Source: Stomoxys calcitrans (lineage: Eukaryota; Arthropoda; Insecta; Diptera; Muscidae). Taken from it: a stretch of 64,000 bases of DNA. The DNA lies in NCBI RefSeq assembly GCF_963082655.1, contig NC_081552.1:1178001-1242000 (forward strand), read 5' to 3'. Within the stretch, counting starts at the first letter, position 1. Each line of letters starts with the position of its first letter. Shown piece by piece: positions 59,944 through 64,000 of the stretch. The notes below the pieces were generated by a model. The model saw only the letters and a list, made by a program, of their open reading frames with translations. It made no database searches and was not told where the DNA came from. Both the position numbers and the translations under genes were made by a program.

Positions 59944-62900
59944 TCATTTTATAATACTTGTTAGGCTTGTGTATCCAGTGGGGCCGGAGGTAGTTGTGGC
60001 ATCACCATTGCGGCAATGCCTACAACAGAAGAATTTGCGTATTACATCTAGGAAACTGCTTTGCTCAAAGTCGTCCATATTGTTCATGAACGCTCCAGAT
60101 GTTAAATCTTCTTCGGTACGAGTGCCCACAAACTCTTTGAGATCGGATAATGGGAAGCCGTCCCGGTAATAGCGTTTAATGGTGTCATAGGCGTCCATTA
60201 TAACGGATATAAATAGAGATAGCACCACGTAGATATACAGCGATATGAAGGAGTACAAGTATATCTGACAGAACCACCATAACCAATTCGATTTCGAAGA
60301 AAATGTAGCAAAGGTGGCAAACATGTCGTCGCCGTTGATTAAAGAGAATAAACACTCGGAGGTGGTGGCCAAAGATCGGAATTTCATGTGATACGGTCCC
60401 AGTATTAACCAGCCACAGAAAGCAAATCCGGCATAGATAAGCAAAGCAGCCACCAGAAAACGGAATATTTTGGGTGCTGCCTTTTTCAAAGTCAATATCA
60501 CTACGTTGTAGGTCTTGAAGAAGCCCAAATAACGCAAAACACCAAACCACACCAGCAGATTGCCAATGCCCAGGAACAAGGAACACGTATCCCACTGATC
60601 GGCCACCAAAAATTTTCGTTCGATTTGCTCCTTTAAAGCGGATCCCAAAACGAGCAACACGTCGTTGAAAATAATCATGATGTACCTAAAACAAGATGGG
60701 GCATTACAAATCAGTACGCACTTCGTGAGAATATTTGACTCTTCACTTACCAAAAGTTAACAAATTCCAGCCTGCCATCGAAGCTCAGCTCTTTGTTGAA
60801 ATGCGAGCGGAAAAATGTCACTGTTTGACACCTCAGCAGATAGGCCCGATACAGCGCCCTTGCACAAAGGGCAAACGAAAGCATGCACACCAGCAGCACA
60901 AATATATTCAAAATACTCCTGAGTATTGCGTCAAACTCCGCATCGGATATAAAATCCACATCGCCTTTGCAATGCAGACGAGTGGCATCGGCATCAAGCG
61001 ACAGCAGCATTTGACCATCGTGGTCGCGGTTATCAAAGAACATGGTGATGTCAAATTTGAAGCAATCAGGAGCAGACAGCGGACCACCGTAGGCTTTAAA
61101 ATTTATTGTCTTTATGGCAAACACAAGGGTGGCTTTCACCAGAGAGGAGAAACTGACTTCGACGCCCATTTGCTGCAGGTATTTTTGAATTCCGATTTCG
61201 GTTACGTTTCGCGGCAAGGACTCGCACAAAAGCTCGATTTCCGGATTAAATATGTACGATTCGTTGAAGCCGAATATAGTGCCTTGTTTGTAGTTGTATA
61301 AACACAGCTTCATGGGAGCCATGCTGTTATCCAGTGTCGGATAGTCGTAGGGCCCTATTGAACGATTCACGCTTGCATATCCCTTTATGGCATAGTCGAT
61401 GGTGTCGAAAAACTCGCTCTTCTCATAAAGAGCAAATGGTCCAACAGATGGTGGGTACGATTCAACCTCCCGCGACGAATCCCATCCACGTAAGAACAGA
61501 TGCGAGAACGCAATGCGATTGTCCCAGGTGTAGTTTATGTGATTATAGCGCGAGTGCGCAAACAAACAAAGTTGCATGGTGACCAGAACAATTTTTATTA
61601 CCTGTGGGAAGAGAAAGAAGTAATCATGGCAATGGCAAAACAATCATACAAGTCAATCCCATGGCAGCCGGTTGTACGTACCGGATTGACCCGATGAATT
61701 CCTTCATCGGCAAGGGCGGCCGCCTCAGTGTACCACACACTGCTACTACAACAACAACAATCATCAAGTCAAGTCATCAAGTTTAAGATTAATCAATTTA
61801 AGGATCAATGGGATTTCATGCAGGAATCCGAATGCAATGCAACGAATGGCATAGCACAAAAACATAAACTTTTTTAGAAATACGCATACATATTGAGTAG
61901 ACAAAACAAGTGATAACTGCGACAATTCATTGTTGTTTTGTTTCTGTGCTGCGATTTATTTTCTCCCGAGTCGTTTGCATTGTGTAATCTTTACGACCCC
62001 ATTCAAGTGTTCTAAACACGCCACAACAGCACCCACTATCATCGAAAATATTTTTGTAGTCAAATGCCTTGGCTGGTGCTTGAGAAAATTTAAATAGAAA
62101 GTGTCATACAATTTTATTTGTAACAAAACGCAAGCGAGTGGACAGCAAACTTTGACTTAAGGGTGCCAAGCATCTTTGCCACACCATTTAAAGCTAAGTT
62201 TTGTTTCAAAAGTTTTAAATATTTTAAGCCGGTTGACCAACAAGGGTTAATACATGATTCTTGTTGAATTGTTTTTAAATATTTTACTTACACTAGCTTC
62301 TCATTGTTTTTTTGTTTGTTTGCTTAGTTATCTTAGCAAGTGTCTAAGATCGTAACTCGCTAAAAATTGATTGCTTTTGCCGTTTACTTTGATATTCAGG
62401 TCTGATAAGAGATGTGATATACAAAATAATTAAAAATTTAGGCATTAGTCACGGGCGACTGACTAACTGACTACTGTTAATTCTACTGGTTAATGTTCAC
62501 AATTCATGTGGCAAAATGAGCTGACGAGGATCGCCACCTCCACAAGCAAATGTGACTAAAACAACAAGAACAACATATGATACCCCACACACCCACCCAG
62601 AAGCAAATGTAGTCTTTGAGTCAGACATACGCAAACTCCGATTTCGTCAGTGGTCAAACAGAATGAAGGCGAATAATGCGTAAAAGATTAGGGAGTTTGT
62701 TTCTTCCCAATTGCCAAAAAAGATGTAATGGGCAGCCCCATATAGTTTGCTTACCAAGCGATAAGTATGTTATCATCATGCATGAATCTACCCATCCCAA
62801 AATAAATATGTACCCTGCACTGTTTGCCTGGGCTTGTGATACAAAGCAAATCAAATTAAGATGGTAAACAGTGGCTTTGCATTGTATTCTTGTCTTGTGT

Positions 62901-63375
62901 AATGGTATTGTCAGCGGCCGAGACTGCATTTTGTTTCCCAATTAAAACGAATGCGGCAACACTGCTTTACCACCCTGTTGGTCATGATTTCCTCCCCACT
63001 TACCTGTACCACGAATTTATACGGGAACTTTCTTCTAGCTTGCCACTTCTCTATAGGATTCATGAAGAAAAACTGCAATTTTCTTCTCATGCGGTCCTCG
63101 ACATACATATCCGCGGGAGTCACTCCTTCGATGTGAGTTGAAGAGGCTGGCACTTCCACGTAACCATTTCCACTGGGATCGACATTGTTGGAGAGAGGAG
63201 TATTCATAGCCTCTTTGTAGGAGAAGCGTGAGCCAGCCGTGTTACTGTGAGGGCTGGCGTACTCATCATCACTTTCACATCGGGAATCCTCCGCCTCACC
63301 CGTCTGCTCAATCTGCTGGGGCTGCTGTTTACTACGACCTTCATTGGTATTGGCGGAAATGTTGTTGCTGGACAT
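59944..63375 (-). CDS. Trpml: Mucolipin-type TRP channel Trpml (3 coding exons, 654 aa)
   Basis: A cation channel of late endosomes and lysosomes, gated by PI(3,5)P2, releasing Ca2+ and needed for autophagic flux. Exons on the minus strand: 63375-63004, 61601-60751, 60685-59944; junctions are GT-AG and in frame (N-F-W-Y across the last). The start is the first ATG in frame (63375); the frame upstream holds only a TTG and then a stop at 63421-63423. An acidic Ser/Asn-rich N-terminus is followed by a basic cluster 'RMRRKLQ', the lipid-binding site in mucolipins. First membrane helix ~121-141; a large lumenal loop of about 210 residues; TM2 ~353-375; TM3-TM6 in the last exon. The pore filter NGDD (525-528) and a Cys-rich 'FFCCRHC' near the C-terminus, the palmitoylation type, are present. 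Length agrees with the Drosophila protein (~650 aa). Intact. Intron 1 holds a short retroelement (61653-61760). Confidence 0.97.
61653..61721 (+). ncRNA. Candidate HDV-like ribozyme domain, best paired copy
   Basis: P1 is 7/7 bp, P2 6/7 bp, P3 3/3 bp and P4 8/8 bp. The order and zero-length junctions (P2 to P3, P3' to P1') equal those of the delta ribozyme. The predicted cleavage point is just before T61653, where the sequence similarity among copies starts. It would be transcribed only if the plus strand of this intron is expressed. Confidence 0.65.
61653..61760 (+). mobile_element. Short LINE-derived element, ribozyme-like head plus (ACAACA) tail, in Trpml intron 1
   Basis: The best preserved copy. 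Head: TCAATCC (61653-61659) pairs with GGATTGA (61683-61689). GGCAGCC (61663-61669) pairs with GGCGGCC (61715-61721), one mismatch. GGT/ACC closes a 7-nt loop (61670-61682). An 8-bp hairpin CCGATGAA/TTCATCGG lies at 61691-61710, then CAAG. Linker 'gcctcagtgtaccacacactgc', then the tail. Possible TSD 'atcatacaag' (61643-61652) against 'atcatcaag' (61760-61768). Antisense to Trpml. Confidence 0.88.
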
Positions 63376-63667
63376 AACGTCTTTGTTTGTTTTTCCTCCA
63401 GAGGAGCTTTTAGTGTCCAACTATGTGGAGATTCAATACAGCTTTGATATATACGTTCGCAATTGAAATGAAATGTTTGTTTTGGCAAAAATTGCAGCTT
63501 TCTACGTGCATAAAACTTTAAAAACAAAGACAAAGAGACGATGACGATTTACACTGAATGAATGAGAAGAACAGATATCGACTGGTTTAGAAATAATCGA
63601 TTATTTAAATATTATCGATAATTCTCATTTGTGTAACTGATAATTATCGAATCGATAAAAAGATATA
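63376..63667 (-). promoter_or_regulatory. Trpml upstream region with DRE-like motif
   Basis: A perfect palindromic TATCGATA (63613-63620), the DREF-binding consensus, lies about 240 bp before the ATG. Partial matches are at 63650-63657 and 63594-63601. No TATA box is evident; DRE promoters are typically TATA-less housekeeping promoters. The hAT MITE at 3376-3687 carries similar motifs, so this may be transposon-derived. Confidence 0.45.
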
Positions 63668-63725
63668 CAGTTGAACCTCGATTATCCGGCTTGCTTAGGA
63701 CGGAAAATCGAAAACACGATTCATA
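63668..63725 (+). repeat. Pogo/Tigger terminal sequence
   Basis: CAGTTGAACCTCGATTATCC at 63667-63686 is a pogo-like transposon terminus, as at 19551. No partner TIR or transposase was seen before the window end. Confidence 0.6.
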
Positions 63726-64000
63726 GAGGCTTTTTTCTAAAATGTCATTAATTATTTATTTATTTATTTGCTCAAATGTTAGCCAAACCCTATGACCTTT
63801 TTTGACTAATGGACTACATTTAATTTAAAATATTACAATATAAAAATGAACGAATGACTACTCAGTTGAAACAACTTCAATGAAAAAAAAATTTTTTTGA
63901 ATTGTAAATTACATTGAACAAGATACGAATAAACACAAAAAAAAATGATTGCCTACTTCAATAACTTCAACAATTTAAAGTAGTTGAACAAAACAATTAA
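63726..64000. other. Terminal AT-rich stretch without features
   Basis: TTTA repeats at about 63751-63769 and A/T runs; no gene. Confidence 0.4.

Noticed and set aside
60735..61301. Plus-strand ORF of 188 aa
   Set aside because: It lies entirely antisense to Trpml exon 2 and has no family features.
63376..63420. Longer Trpml N-terminus
   Set aside because: That extension begins at a TTG directly after a stop codon; the first ATG is at 63375.

Overview
The window is nuclear DNA from a higher fly, most likely a calyptrate (muscid-type) dipteran. It is AT-rich, its genes are split by short GT-AG introns, and it is dominated by transposable-element debris typical of fly genomes. Two clear protein-coding genes are present: the receptor guanylyl cyclase Gyc76C (+ strand, 14 coding exons, 41110-47470) and the lysosomal cation channel Trpml (- strand, 3 coding exons, 59944-63375). 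From memory both lie at cytological region 76C in Drosophila, so this looks like conserved microsynteny. A third likely gene is an intact single-exon ORF of 259 codons (39730-40509) just upstream of Gyc76C. It has a spaced Cys and Asp-x-His pattern like some papain-fold cysteine peptidases.

Layout. Positions 1-39700 are intergenic and accessory. They hold decayed non-LTR retrotransposons (2885-5520, 12343-15285, 20155-20593), Tc1/mariner, hAT-like and Tigger remnants, four near-identical copies of a 237-bp mariner-type MITE, tRNA-derived SINEs, and many interspersed elements built from degenerate 120-190-bp tandem units. The interval 39700-47900 holds the small ORF and Gyc76C. The interval 48000-59800 is again a transposon landscape, with nested insertions dated by target-site duplications (TSDs) and a Penelope-like element carrying a GIY-YIG domain. 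The interval 59900-63400 is Trpml, and 63400-64000 holds its upstream region.

The most interesting system is a family of non-LTR elements whose first ~68 nt can be drawn as a nested double pseudoknot with the helix order of hepatitis-delta-virus-like (HDV-like) self-cleaving ribozymes (P1, P2, P3, P3', P1', P4, P2'). The long copy (12343-15285) places its ATG in the P1/P2 junction, then encodes an NPGP 2A-like motif and a PHD-like finger, followed by endonuclease and reverse transcriptase remains. Short elements of about 100 bp (34021-34128, 49960-50017, 51937-52036, 61653-61760) keep only the ribozyme-like head and the (ACAACA)n tail. One has a clean 11-12-bp TSD, which indicates movement by target-primed reverse transcription. 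The arrangement recalls the trypanosome L1Tc/NARTc pair.

All assignments come from reading the sequence and from remembered family features. No database search was run.
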